Below are positions 1-11,823 of a DNA stretch of 64,000 bases, piece by piece. The stretch covers positions 124,001-188,000 of the forward strand of contig JAQGBZ010000012.1 in assembly GCA_034687125.1 (NCBI GenBank), written 5' to 3'. The notes under the pieces were generated by a model. The model did not search any database. It saw only the letters and a list, made by a program, of their open reading frames with translations, and was not told the DNA's origin. The translations under genes were made by a program, and so were the position numbers. Within the stretch, counting starts at the first letter, position 1. Every line of letters begins with the position of its first letter. Origin of the DNA: Neelides folsomi (Eukaryota; Arthropoda; Collembola; Neelipleona; Neelidae).

Positions 1-305
1 TTTTTAGATCGATTTTGTCCATTTTATCCAAAATGACCTCTTCTTTTTTCCGATTCTTCCAAATATTTGATCATTTTTATTTATTTATTTTCAATAATTA
101 ATTATATGCTGTTTTATAGAACAGTAACAGTCGCTGCAAATTCTTACAATTTAAATAAAAAATAATTTTGTGTTCTTAACCACAAATCATATTATCAATA
201 TAATTAATGAGTAATTAATTAATTTTCGAAGAGAGAGCGAAGAAATGTGCATTTGGGTTGAGTCACTATAAGTAGAATGGTAAAAAGTAGGGTGCGAATA
301 CTCAC

Positions 306-2924
306 CTGCCAGAGTAGACGAAAGTCTCTTTGCTCGATCCTTAGGAGTTGACATGGTTCTCGCGTAACGATCGTATTTTCTCTAGGCGAATCGTCCAATA
401 TGGACTCGCCGAAAAAGGAACCCATCCCGAGACTCCGTGAAACCGCGTGCATGTCCTATTTATCAAGTGTAAAATCGGGAAGTTTTATTCGGGGTTCCTC
501 CGGAAAGGAATTTGAAATTCCAATCCGCCCGACTACGTCAAATGGGTATAAAGTCGTAAGGGCGAGTGAGTTCTTTACCTCAACTATTCCCGTTTTGGAA
601 ACATGAACATCAAGGGTTCCAATGAGGACGGCGTACCAACTCGTTCCCCTGTCCCCTTGGCGGTACACTAAATAAATGTAGAGTAGATTGAAACTTCCCG
701 AATTCCCAAACTCTTTTATTGCCGGGCCTTTGTGGAGGAAAGAATACTGCGAGTTAAGGTTCAAAAGAAGTCGGAATAACTCTTTCCTCCCACTCTCCCT
801 CACGTCGGACCTATGTGGGAGAATTGGGGAAATGAATATGAAATATTTCTATTATCTCATGACATGAGCCAACATGCCTCGCATAATATAACATTTTGAT
901 GCTTTGACTGCCTGGGTGAGTGAGTCGTGACCCTGATTCATTTATAGATGAATTTCCTAACCACCCATTTGAATGGAATAATAAATTGTATAGATGGGAT
1001 CCTCCGTTGAGACTCATGAGAGTTTTTCCTCTCGAGTCAATATATTCGTCCCCACTTCAAAGCAAATCACTAAGGAATACATACACATCTTCCCAATTCC
1101 CGTCTTTTCAGTCCTCAGAGGATATTGCTATTATTGAAATTACTTTTCCTTTAAAATTCTAGTTTGTAATTCAGAACCATTCAGAACTAGGATCTATGGA
1201 TTATTTTACAATAAAAATTGAGGAAAAATTTTCCTTTGAACCACCCAACTTTTACTGACGAAGACCAAGTACGTTATCCAAACTCATAAATACTATTTAC
1301 TTTCATATGTAATGCATGTTTTATCATTTAGCATTGTTTAATGTATTCACCGACCTTCAACTCTAAATAAAAGAGAATTTGATTTAAATATTTATCCCAC
1401 TGCCAACCTCATTCTTCTGTGACTCTTCGTGTGTGCTAAAATAAACAAACTTCCTTTGTAACTACATACATATTCCAAACAAATATGTGGCATGAGGAAT
1501 GGCAATGAAAATAAAAGTGATGAAACAAATGAAGATTCCCACATCCTCCGGACAATCAAAATATATAATTTACGTAATACTAAAGCGATCCGATGGTTAT
1601 CTGACCATCGATATAAGTATTTACTTACATCGATCAACTGATATAAGATTTACCATAATATACTATCTGTAAATTAAATGTTTTCACTAAATGTATGTGA
1701 CTAATGGAAAAATCATTTCAAGTTCACATTTATTTGTATATAGGGAAAAACAATTTAGAGCAAAATACAGAATCCTTCAACATAAAATTAAAATAAACAA
1801 TATGTATAGATTGACTCTTCAATTCCCACCTCAATATGTATGTATCAAATCAAAGGGAATTCTATTGATGTTAATTTATTTTTTAATGAAATATGATCTA
1901 AGGGTACTTTCACTTTGTAATTCTATTTTATACTGTTTGCTATATCCTTAAGCTGAATTTGCATTCACTTAAAATGTTGAAATACGCTCAATGTAAAGAG
2001 TTCTCGTTATTGACAATTTAAGTGAAAGTCTCATAGTTGGTTTTTGAGGTAAATAGAAAGTCCACAATTTCATACTTCAAATGTTCTATTTTATTTGTAG
2101 ACCTTTTTCATTTATTTTGGACAACTTTGTTATGCATTAATTACTATTACTTTGTAATGTCTTTATTACATTAATGATCAAATAATGTCCGTTTAAATCA
2201 AAATATGTATACATACATTTATTATCTTACATCTTACATGTACAGGGTACAGGCATGTAAATTTACCGTACTTCCATAATACCTATTAGTATGTAATTAC
2301 TAGAGGCAATATTATGTGAGATGCAGACATCTTGATAATTAGCAAAATGACGAATCTAGCCTTATTAGATAAATAACTTTAGAGATTCAAAGTACCTAAA
2401 CATTGCCTTAATTATAAATTACTTTTAAAGCAAACAACTAATTAATTACCATCTAATTAATTATACCACTTGTATAAATAATATGAGGTATGTTGAGATG
2501 CCAAAGGGCGATAAACAAACTTGTGAAATGACAATACAATACAAACAAACTTATCGTAATTAATATCTGTAGATAATGATCTTGTGCAAAATATAATCTT
2601 AACTTTGAATGTTGGGAAATTTCGAAGAGCTCATTGATAAATTAAAGACTTACATGTGATTCCTGAGTCGAGCTGTTCGAAATAAGCGCAACTTGCAAAC
2701 TGCTGGAGGAGCTGAGACGGAACTCCAGTGAGGGCTGCCAGATGCCTTCAAAATGAAAAGGGAATTAAAATAAATCCCTCTTCCACTGACTAATGAGATA
2801 ATTAAGAAAGTTCCTCCTTCACTCTTGAGGAATTTCAAGTAACATATCTTGTTTAATTAAATAGTTTAATTACCGCAAATGGGAGACGATGAGTCCAATG
2901 TCGTACATGCTCCGCTCCCCCGGT
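306..2924 (-). CDS. Epac: Epac (cAMP-regulated Rap guanine-nucleotide exchange factor), N-terminal exons, partial
   Basis: Four minus-strand exons are visible: 2874-2924, 2654-2745, 579-667 and 306-455. All junctions are GT-AG and phases agree (1+48+2, 1+90+1, 2+87, 50 codons). The joined product reads through a helix containing [19 protein letters not shown], then [20 protein letters not shown] and [16 protein letters not shown], which is the first cyclic-nucleotide-binding domain of EPAC2/RAPGEF4 type, with the phosphate-binding cassette FGE...PR. In the family, cAMP binding relieves autoinhibition of the C-terminal CDC25 domain that activates Rap1/2. DEP, second cNMP, REM and catalytic exons would lie beyond base 1. 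The first seen exon begins in mid-codon, so a start exon lies further right; I could not locate it. Intron sizes are 128, 1986 and 123 nt. Identity is secure; completeness is not. Confidence 0.88.
668..2653 (-). other. Large Epac intron, no internal gene seen
   Basis: This 1986-nt intron separates the two halves of the first cNMP domain. It is AT-rich. The short open frames inside (for example around 811-1162 and 1691-1951) lack any family resemblance and I read them as chance. Confidence 0.6.
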
Positions 2925-5900
2925 CTGTCATACATTTAATATCATTTCAATAGTAAAGGTAAAGGATGGACTTTGCATAAAACCTTTTTCAATTCAAAAT
3001 TCAATTATGGCATTAAACTCACTTTAAGCTATAGTGCTTAGTGAGGACATCGCGATTCGAGGAAAAGAAACAACAATAAGCCAAATTGATGTTATATATC
3101 ACATTTAATAAAGAAACAGTGTGCTGGGCAAATATGCTTTCTTTTTAAATATATTATTTGAGTTGGTGAAATATTGTACATTATACACTTAAGACCATTA
3201 TTATAATTTATAGCATATCAGGAATCTGAAATGAAGGAGAATAATTTAAAAAGCAAGTATGGTAAAAGGTAATACGGTAGAGATTTATCTTTCAAAGTAG
3301 CTATGATTAAAAGGATTCACATGAATTCTTCAAACTGAATCGCATCATTCTCATCGAAAACAACAATGTGGCATACGCAAGCTCTTTTAATTTCAAGGAC
3401 CAAAGAAAAATATAACTTTAATACATTATAAAGGATTTTGAGATTTGAAGATTTCTCAAATTCCAATTCCATCTTAAAGCTCAAGATAAATAAAATACAT
3501 AAAGTTCCAATCTTGTACATATGTAAAGTATACGAAAACACTTTCGTTCCAAAGTTCAATAATTTGCCATTTTGATCATTTTTGTTGAATTCGTGTATTC
3601 AAATATAAATTAAAAGTCAACCATATTACAAAACAGGAAGAAGACACATGTTGTTCATTAGGGGATTATTACAGAATGAATTTCAATGCTTTTAAATAGA
3701 TGCTGTGTATAGGTTCAGGGAAATGTTTCAAAGAGGCCAACAGGCTAAAGAGGAAAACATTCATTAACGCGAATCCTTTCAGGTCTCATAAATGGTTATG
3801 AATATTGAAATGGTTATTGAAAGACTGAATCTTCACCATCTACACAAAGATCAAGATACATAGAGAGGAAGATTGGAATATCTTTAGAAATACATTAATT
3901 AAAAGGAGAAGAGTTTGCGAGCATAATGAAGATGCTCGCACTTTCTCTCAGGGGTTTCATAAAATATTTGGATTGTAAGATGGGAAGTTTCTTTGAAAGA
4001 GTATTTAATTAAACATTGAACAAATAGAAGGTCCCTTTGAGGAAATATTGATTATTGTGAGGGATGAGTCGTTGAGAGTTGCATGGAAGGATTAGGAGAG
4101 GGAGAATGAGAGGGGCAGCGTCAATTCCCTCCCTTCACCGCAAATCCCTGGCTTGCGGGAAATGATGGGGAAGAATATAAAAGAGACGGAGGGGCGAAGG
4201 AGACGGAAAGTTAGTCGTAATAGATTATATGACTCTCCCAGAGAGCAACAAGACCAGTTTGGTTCATGTAAGCAACAAGTTGGACTAGGAATCGATATTT
4301 GAGCGAGCATCAGTTTTCCCCGCTGATCAATCTATGAAATGTGGGAAAGTGATCTTCAAGGCTCATTCAGAGAAAGAACTCTCATTTTCCATCCTTTCCG
4401 AAAAATCCATGGTTAGATGACTTTAATCATGGAAAAGAGATGAAGAATAATGGGGAGTCGGGGAGATGCTGTTTCGTCTCTATGCACTCTCTGGTTCGAC
4501 TAATCTCAAGCCCATCTCATTCAATCCTTTCTTCTTCTCAACTTCACAAATTTAATAGAAGATGGGCTGAGGAGACTTTCAGCCAATTCAATTTCTTCCT
4601 TTAAACCCCTATTCCATTTCCATACTTTCGACCTTTTACTCATATGTGATAAAAGTATTCATGAATTTACATTTTGTAGTATCTACCTATACAAGTTGGT
4701 GCATAAGTTGTTGCAAATAACTGTATTTCTGTATATGTAGTGAGTTAGCGAGTCAATAAAGCCCTCAGTGTCTTATAAAAAGCAAGAATCTTTTGATTAT
4801 TTTAGATATTATTAGTAGAAATAAAATCTGCAGATTTTTAATTTTCGTTAATGAAAGAAATTAATTCAAAAATACATACTCACCCACATTTAAAGCTATA
4901 CCAAAAATAATAAATAATTATAATAATAATAATAATAAAATTAATTATCAAAAATGTTATTGACTTTGGTCCTTATTATTAAAGTTTTTTACAACTTTCA
5001 GAAAAAAGAAAAAGTTATAAATGTAAGTAAACGAGAAAGAAATGAGTGTAAGGAAAAATTGAAACAATCTCATAAAAGGACATTGAAGAGAAAGGCGTAA
5101 ATGGAATACAAATGGAAAAAGTCAGACCTTTTATCGATGCTGCAATTCAAGCTTTCATGTGCCATTTTCTTATTCAATTCTTATAAATCTCCTTGGGTGA
5201 ATAGGAAGAAAAGGACTAACAATGCACCCGCCACCTTCACTCCAATTAATTATTCATGTAGGCGGGTAAATCTATATAAAGTATTAAGTTGGTTGAATAA
5301 TGCATATTCGGATTTGGAATTTGAATTCCTCCAGGGACCAGAACTCCTTGTTCTCCTCAAATAATCTTGTTCAAATGATCTCTGAGCCACCACGGAGTTG
5401 ATGGTGGTGAGTGAGGAGTCACAGGTGTTTCCTTCTTCACCAAACCTTGGTCGGGCTGGAGAGATCCGAAGGACCCTGACATGGCAAAACCCCAAAGAAA
5501 ACTGCCGGGAAGAAGCGGGAGAGAGCCGTGTAGGAAGAGTGCGAGGAAACCTTGGGTCTTTTTCGAAGAGCAAGAGTGGAGAAAGCGGAGGAACGAGAAG
5601 ATTTCATGCGTCGACTACGATCTCAACTAGTTGGATGACGAATAATGAACGGCCGCACCACCACGCAAAGGATAATTTAGATGCTGAAAATATATTCACA
5701 GTTCTCCTCTTCGTCTTTTCCGCCCCTACATAATAGATGATGAGTTGGGCAGCGGAAATGGGAAGTGCTGAGGGAGGAAAACCTGAGGTCCGCACCCAAA
5801 TCTCAAATTCACTTCCAAAAATCTTCACTTTTACCTTCAAGTGTTCAATGGCCCTTTCAGAGAGATAAAATGGAAGTTATGGAAGTAACAGGGAAAAATT

Positions 5901-6675
5901 GATCATCCTCATAGAAGAGACCTCGCACCTTTCCCACCACTGCAAATATTGGAAGGGGGAGAAAGCAATAAAGCACTTGTAAGTGTGTACTCATTGTCAT
6001 TCCTATATGACATGGAGGAAATGACAATCCTTCTTCTATCCATCTACTTTTTTTATTTCAATAAGAGTCAAAGGAGTGGAGAGACGATTCAAAATGGCTA
6101 AACCACGATTATGCAACTTGCCCTTTATGTTCGATCTTTTTATTTATTGTGTAATATTTGTATCTACCTGTAGTATACTCTATACACTCATCCACTCACT
6201 TAGGCATAGCATAATGTACTGATATGAAGACTAAATACACAAGGTTTATGTATTCTAGACTAGACATCATATCGCTACCACACTATAAATATAATAAATA
6301 CAAAAACATAATGAAATAATCTATTTTTCTGTGTTTTAATCCTTAATAGGGCAATGGAAATCATATTGCAATTATGTTTGTTACAATTATTTTGTTTTCT
6401 ATACAAAAGTTTAAATTTATTTTGTATAGATATAATATACTAATGTCTACTTATCTTGGTATTTGTAAAAAGGGTTATTTTATTTATACGAAATGAAAAT
6501 ATTTTTATAAGCAAATATAAACTTTTTACATCTCAGTTTTACTCATCCTTTTGAAGGAACAAAGAGTTTTTTAGTATAAAAATAGAAACATCACTAAAAG
6601 TTCAAAAATATTTTGTTCTGTATTAAACATCGAACCCTTGATCTTATCCTTTCTACTTAATGCTTTTAGCTCACA
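2925..6675. other. Upstream region of Epac, probably 5' exons/promoter plus intergenic DNA
   Basis: The start exon of Epac must lie here or beyond, because the exon ending at 2924 begins in phase. Two GC-richer islands, about 4030-4580 and 5380-5900, are candidates for 5'UTR or promoter. In the second island a minus-strand frame starting MSGSFGSLQPDQGLV (from about 5482 downward) looks protein-like but ends at a stop after 41 residues without a usable donor in the needed phase. A TATAAAAG string lies near 4173 on plus. An ATT/TAA simple repeat occupies about 4905-4940. None of these is proven. Confidence 0.35.
4692..4714 (+). mobile_element. Solo mariner-like terminal repeat (possible)
   Basis: The string TTGGTGCATAAGTTGTTGC after a TA dinucleotide resembles mariner terminal repeats of the form TTGGTGCAAAAGTAATTGC. 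No matching inverted end or transposase frame was found within several kb, so it would be a solo or truncated end. Confidence 0.35.
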
Positions 6676-6678
6676 TAC

Positions 6679-6705
6679 AGTCAGCGACAAAAGTATTCAA
6701 GTATT
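6679..6705 (+). mobile_element. Tc1-like terminal sequence (possible)
   Basis: After TA the sequence reads CAGTCAGCGACAAAAGTATT, the style of Tc1-family ends (CAGT...ACAAAAGTATTCA). A related string, GTGACATAAGTATTCAACCC, stands in the same orientation at about 8387-8406. No intact transposase connects them; the stretch between holds other repeat relics. Confidence 0.4.
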
Positions 6706-7196
6706 ACATCACAGTCGTAAACTTTAGATAATAACTTTTTCAATTGTAATTCAATTAACTCATTCTCTAGGTTTGGTAGCTATACTCCCACAATTGGAAA
6801 TTCGGTTCACTGGAAAATAAATACAAAAATATGAATTTGCATTCAATTGATTTGGTGATACAATTCCCATAAATAGGAAAGTATATTTCTCGGTTTACTA
6901 ACATATTTACCAAAACATGGAATGGCGTTCATTCGAAAATGGGAATATATTCCCAAACTATTTTTTATAGTTATATATATAACTTGATAATAAAATTGAA
7001 TCATTTACGAATATTAGACTACGTGGCTCCGACTATAATTCCAACTACTTCAAATGGATGGATTTGGATTGAGGCCAAGCAGCACAAACCAATTATTGTC
7101 CAATTCGTTGAAACTGGAAAAGGTTGGACTTTGAGAGCTGAAAAAATGGATACCGAGCTGAATATTGCATCTTCAATGCATACCAGGAGAGCATTT

Positions 7197-7383
7197 CACC
7201 ACAAAATCTTACTTTATACTTTGCACTTTGAAATTTCATGTTTTAAGCTTGTCCAATTAAAATATTTCCTCAACAATTAACAATTATATATTGAAATATA
7301 TCAATAAAAGTTTAAATTTGAATTTGGGCATATTTAAAACATGAAATTTCAAAGTACAAAGTACAAAGTAAGATCTTGTGGTG
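7197..7383. repeat. Inverted repeat, 50-nt arms
   Basis: Arms 7197-7246 and 7334-7383 are inverted copies of each other with a few mismatches, separated by 87 nt of AT-rich sequence. Both arms contain the ATGAAATTTCAAAGT-type string in opposite senses. It sits between two frame fragments and is likely part of a decayed element. Confidence 0.7.
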
Positions 7384-7396
7384 AGACGGGGTCCAG

Positions 7397-7674
7397 ATGT
7401 TTAAATCTGCTAATAGGAAGATCAAAATGAGTTACCTTGAATTTAAAATCAATCTCGTAACTCAGCTATTGGAATTTGTCAATGTTCCTATCAAATCAAA
7501 TGAAAAAAAAGTTGAAACGCGGAAGATTTACAGGAAGACTTTCAAAAAAAGGCCGACAGAGCTCGACGCTGCATTTTATGTACCAAGCAAAAGGTCGACA
7601 AAAGAATCAAATTCCAGTGTTCGCAATGCAAAATTCCTGTGTCCAGCGCCACGCATGAAAATCTTTCATTGTAA
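7397..7674 (+). pseudogene. Decayed piggyBac-like transposase C-terminus
   Basis: The first part (from 7397) reads KSANRKIKMSYLEFKINLV followed by TQLLEF, like the end of the piggyBac DDE domain where an NxKISxxEF-type segment precedes the tail. After a frame change the sequence near 7578-7660 reads CTKQKVDKRIKFQCSQCKIPV, matching the cysteine-knuckle tail (CxxC-type) typical of piggyBac transposases. A basic RKIYRKTFKKRP link joins them. The catalytic region and both element ends are missing, so this is a relic. Other readings are possible because only about 90 residues are present. Confidence 0.45.
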
Positions 7675-7699
7675 ATACTCAATTTAATAGTTTATAATT

Positions 7700-10300
7700 T
7701 AAAGATTTTGTTAAGAATGTTAAACTTTTATTTAATTGCATTTAACTAATTTTAATTAAATTCAATTGTAATAAAAATGTTTAAAATTGAAAAAAAGGGT
7801 GAAGGAGGCATTTTTTTCGCAATTCTAACAGCGTGTCAAAGGCCTAAAGGCCTGAGAACTCCTCTAGAGAAAACGATAATTTACATTCCCCCGCCTTTGT
7901 ATTCCGTCCACTACACCAGAACCCTCTCCATGACCAGGGGAAGAAATTGGAGTGTAATGAAACTTTTATTTCAAATTGGCCCTAAATGGTAAACTCAATT
8001 CATTCCTTTCAAGTTGTCGTTCGTTCATTATTACTATTAGACTGGGAATCGAATCAAATCATTTAATTTTTCATTATGAAACTTTTCCCGATTCTACGAT
8101 TTCCCATGCATTTTTTCTCCCGTATTAGAAAAGGTAATTCATTTTTAATTCCCATATTTATTGTCAAATGTAGTAAAGATACTCCCAGCGCAACTGATCT
8201 ATTTTATAGAAAACAACCCGAGGTAATGAGATCCCAATTGAAAATTTTCCCTAGAGATTGAGTTAAACCTAAATTTTACCATAAAGTCACCATAAGTATG
8301 AACTAATAGTACACCAATTATAAGGCAATTGCAGCAACATACAAAAAAGTTAAAAATATTAATTTGTTGAAAGTGACATATTGGGCGTGACATAAGTATT
8401 CAACCCCCTTTAATATAATATTAAAAATAAATACATAAAAAATTAGCAATGTGTATGAGAATATTTTCCTTTAATAAGTTTGGTGTATTATTAGTCCATA
8501 CTTATGATTACCTTATGATAAAATTTATTAATTGAATTACAATTTAAAAAGTTATCTAAAGTTTCTGACTGGACCGTGTCGGCCTGTGTGTGAAATAAGG
8601 AACTGCAATCTCCTCCGTCTGATGTTATGGTGAAGTGAGGTCAAAGGTCACGAGAGTTGAAAGATGGTGAGGTCACGGCGAGTTGAGAGGTGTTGAGGTA
8701 ACCACGAGTTGAAAGGTTTATGAGGTAACGGTGAGAAAAAGAACTCCGAGGTCAAAAGTCACAGAGAGTGAAAATGGACTTGAGTTAGGTTAGGAATTAG
8801 GTTAGATCGCGAAGAGGAATTGAACTTCCAATGCAGATGTTGAGTTGAGTTGTCGGTGGATTTTTCCAATTTCCTCCAGACCCAAAAAAAGACGAAAAAC
8901 TTGCTGCACAGTGTGGAGTTGTAAATTCCAGCAGGCAGGTTCAAGGGTGGTTAACGAAGGACCATGTTTCGACGACTTTGAAGGAGAGCAAAGTGCAAAG
9001 TTGAGGTCGAGGAGAAAAAGGAAAATGATGATTTTCACTTTAATTGGTTTATTGAGATTTGGGAGAAAATGATGTGTTTTACAGATAGAAATTGACGAGA
9101 ATAATGAGAGAATCGATATTTGACATATAGCAAAACAATTATAAACAAGCAATAGTTTTACATAGATACTCGGCGATACAGTAATGTTTGAGGAGATCCT
9201 AAAAAATCCTAAATTTTGTAAGTCCAAAGAAGTTGAATTCAATTTATTTTATTGAATTTTATTCTTCAAGGGGTGTTCATTCGATTTTTTCATTTCAATT
9301 TATATAAGATTCAATTTTCTGGCTTGCTTGCGGATCTGCTACATTTTCATCTTTTTATTTTTCCTTTCTTCTTCTAACGAAAAATATTAAATTTACTTCA
9401 AATAAGGGAAGTGTTAAGTTGACTGAAAGAGCAGGAGAAATTTCACCAGAATCTGTTCGAACATCGGCTTTGAGATATCGCATTGAGTCATTTTAAACTT
9501 AAGATTCCATTTTCTAGGACAAAATAAATGCAATTCTAAATACTAATATATTATATTCGTAAAAGTATATACTCATACATACTATTGTTTCGAATATTTT
9601 TAATAAACTACTTTTTTATACAAAAAAATCTAAATCCAAATCATCGTCTTCATGTGCGTTTCGACACTTCTCTTATAATTTATTAACACCGTTGTTGATT
9701 CATTTAATTCTCAAATCGATATCCCAATAAAGAAATTAAAGTATTAATCATTCATTATTTTTTATAATCATAATAGTTATTTTTATTATTTATAAATATA
9801 GGTATATGGTAAAATATTTATTATATAATTGGACACAAAATATATAAACTTTTATAATGATGAAAAATATTTCAGATAGAAGATAATATTAAGATACACA
9901 ATAAACCACGATACATTTTTATATTTTTCCTTCTAACAATATGCCTAATCAATATCATCAACAGCGGTACAACAATATTAAAGTATCAATCAAGTTGCAT
10001 GATATAATAAAAAGATAATATTAATAAAATTTAATTAATTATGAGGAAGTGAAGCGAAGGTTTAAACAAACAAGGCCTTCTTCAAGGAAAGAACATGAAA
10101 GAACAAAGAAAGCGTAAAAATGAATTGATATTTCTCCTCCCTCTATTGGTAAAGTGTATGAAGCATCTGCTCCTGATTGCCTTGAGAAAAATTCTCGGCT
10201 TTCCGCTTCCTCTTCTCGTGGCGTTCTTCATTGCGACTTTATTGATATCTCACCTCCTCGCCCGGTCACAGCGTCCTTTCCGAATCCAAATAACCGAACC
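7700..10300. other. Intergenic DNA and upstream region of transformer-2
   Basis: Apart from the tandem repeat at 8637-8770 and the Tc1-like string near 8390, this stretch is AT-rich without a recognisable gene. Open frames at 8802-9242 (minus) and 8845-9072 (plus) overlap each other on opposite strands and have no family resemblance. The GC-richer block 10040-10300 directly before the Tra2 start is probably its promoter and 5'UTR. Confidence 0.5.
8637..8770 (+). repeat. Five degenerate ~23-32 bp tandem repeats, each beginning GAGGT, with DR1-type half sites
   Basis: Units start at 8637, 8669, 8695, 8722 and 8748. The shared core is GAGGTCAC..CGAGTTGAAAGG with substitutions and small length changes. 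The first unit holds AGGTCAAAGGTCA (8638-8650), a perfect direct repeat of AGGTCA with one-base spacing (DR1), the classical site for HNF4 or RXR/USP heterodimers. The last unit holds AGGTCAAAAGTCA (8749-8761), one change from it. The array lies about 1.5 kb upstream of transformer-2. Function is inference. Confidence 0.65.
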
Positions 10301-11823
10301 ATGAGTGAACGACGGGTAATTGTAACTATCAATCAACTTAAGCCCCTTAGCCCCATTCACAGAGCCCTGGTTGTAACCCGGTGTTCATTTTCAGGAGCCG
10401 CCCGTACATAGTGGGAGTATTTCTCCACGTATGAATGGGAGTCCGGGTCCAGGCCGGAGAGAACGATCCCGTTCCGGGAGCCGGCAGCAGCGGTCATTCA
10501 GTCGTTCCCGATCCCGCTCAAGGACAAGGAAAGGAGGGTCTGGGTATCGTCGTGGAGGATACCGATCTCGCTCTAGATCAAGGTACTTTTAATTATTTCA
10601 AATTATTACCTTTGATATTGGACAAAGGAGTTTTCAATTTTTGAATTTGTTTTTAGGGGAGGAGGTCGAAGCCATTCGAGAAGCCCAATGTCAGGGAGAC
10701 GTCGTCATCCGGGCCATAGGGTTAGTCCACCCGGAAACGCCCACCGGGGACCCCCACATCAGCGTTATTCAAGAGGGGACAATTACATGCCAAGATCCAA
10801 CCGTTTTTTGCAGGACAATCCTGGCCCTAATAAATGCCTGGGTGTTTTCGGGCTTAGTCTGAGAACCACAGAGCGTGATTTGCGCGAGGTTTTCTCGCGA
10901 TATGGACCTATCGAGGAATGTACAGTTGTAATCGACGCTCAGGTACGCTTTATTTCCTCAGTTCTCACTTTTTCATATCCAATATTATTCAATATCGCCC
11001 TTTGAGCTCGATGGAATAACACGTAGAGTTAACAAAGCAATAGTCATTCGTGTTTTTATGCTTACTTTGCTTTATGATTCTTGGAATTTATAGTTCAGAG
11101 GTCTTTATAAATAAGAGGTTATCGAATGTTTGACAAGCCATTTATTTATACTCAATCTACTTTTATTTTTTATGTTATAGACTGGAAGGTCGAGAGGCTT
11201 CGCTTTTATCTACTTCGAAACCATTGATGATGCGAAGGCGGCAAAGGAAAGTTGTAATGGAATTGAAATCGACAGTCGTAGGATCCGTGTCGACTTTTCA
11301 ATCACTCAAAGGGCTCATACACCCACTCCTGGCATTTACATGGGCAAACCAACGTAATGATCAATTTTGAGAATTCGAGCCATTGTAGAATGAACATTGT
11401 TGACCATTTGGTTTGATATCAGGATGGATGGGAAGTCACGACGTCGACGAGATGACTATCGAGGCTACAGACGTTCTCCTTCACCATACTACAATAAACG
11501 TCGTGGTGGTGGAGGTGGTGGTGGTCGTCACTCTCGCTCCCGCTCTTACAGTCCGAGTAAGTGTTGAGACTTATCATGGCAAGTTTTTACATTTTTAAAT
11601 TGCTAATATGTTCGTCATATCTTGCTTCGTGGTTTTCCCTCATCATTTCAATCCATCTTTCCTCATTTCAAAGTATCTGGTCCATCCTCGCACATTCCAC
11701 ATGAATGATGGGTTGAATGGTGAAGAGAATCGAATTTGTATTTTTTTTCTCCTTTTTTGTTTCAAGCATGTTTGTTGTAATGGAATGATCAACAATTTAA
11801 TAGGAGGAGGAGGTCGTTATTGA
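10301..11823 (+). CDS. tra2: Transformer-2 splicing regulator (RS-RRM-RS protein)
   Basis: Six coding exons: 10301-10315, 10395-10582, 10657-10942, 11181-11353, 11423-11556, 11804-11823, giving 271 residues with consistent phases and GT-AG junctions. Residues 1-125 are an Arg/Ser-rich domain. One RRM covers about 126-203, with RNP2 CLGVFGL at 128-134 and RNP1 RGFAFIYF at 168-175. The Tra2-specific linker after it ([15 protein letters not shown]) is present, followed by a basic Gly-rich and RS tail ending PRGGGRY. Tra2 proteins bind GAA-rich exonic enhancers in the nucleus and direct alternative splicing, including sex-specific splicing in many insects. The first coding exon is only five codons and the last only seven, both typical points for alternative isoforms. 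The upstream open frame at 10095-10304 ends inside the start region and is taken as 5'UTR. Confidence 0.95.

Noticed and set aside
8802-9242. 146-codon minus frame near the tandem repeat
   Set aside because: Hydrophobic, Leu/Phe-rich chance frame; an opposing plus frame is open over the same bases; no domain.
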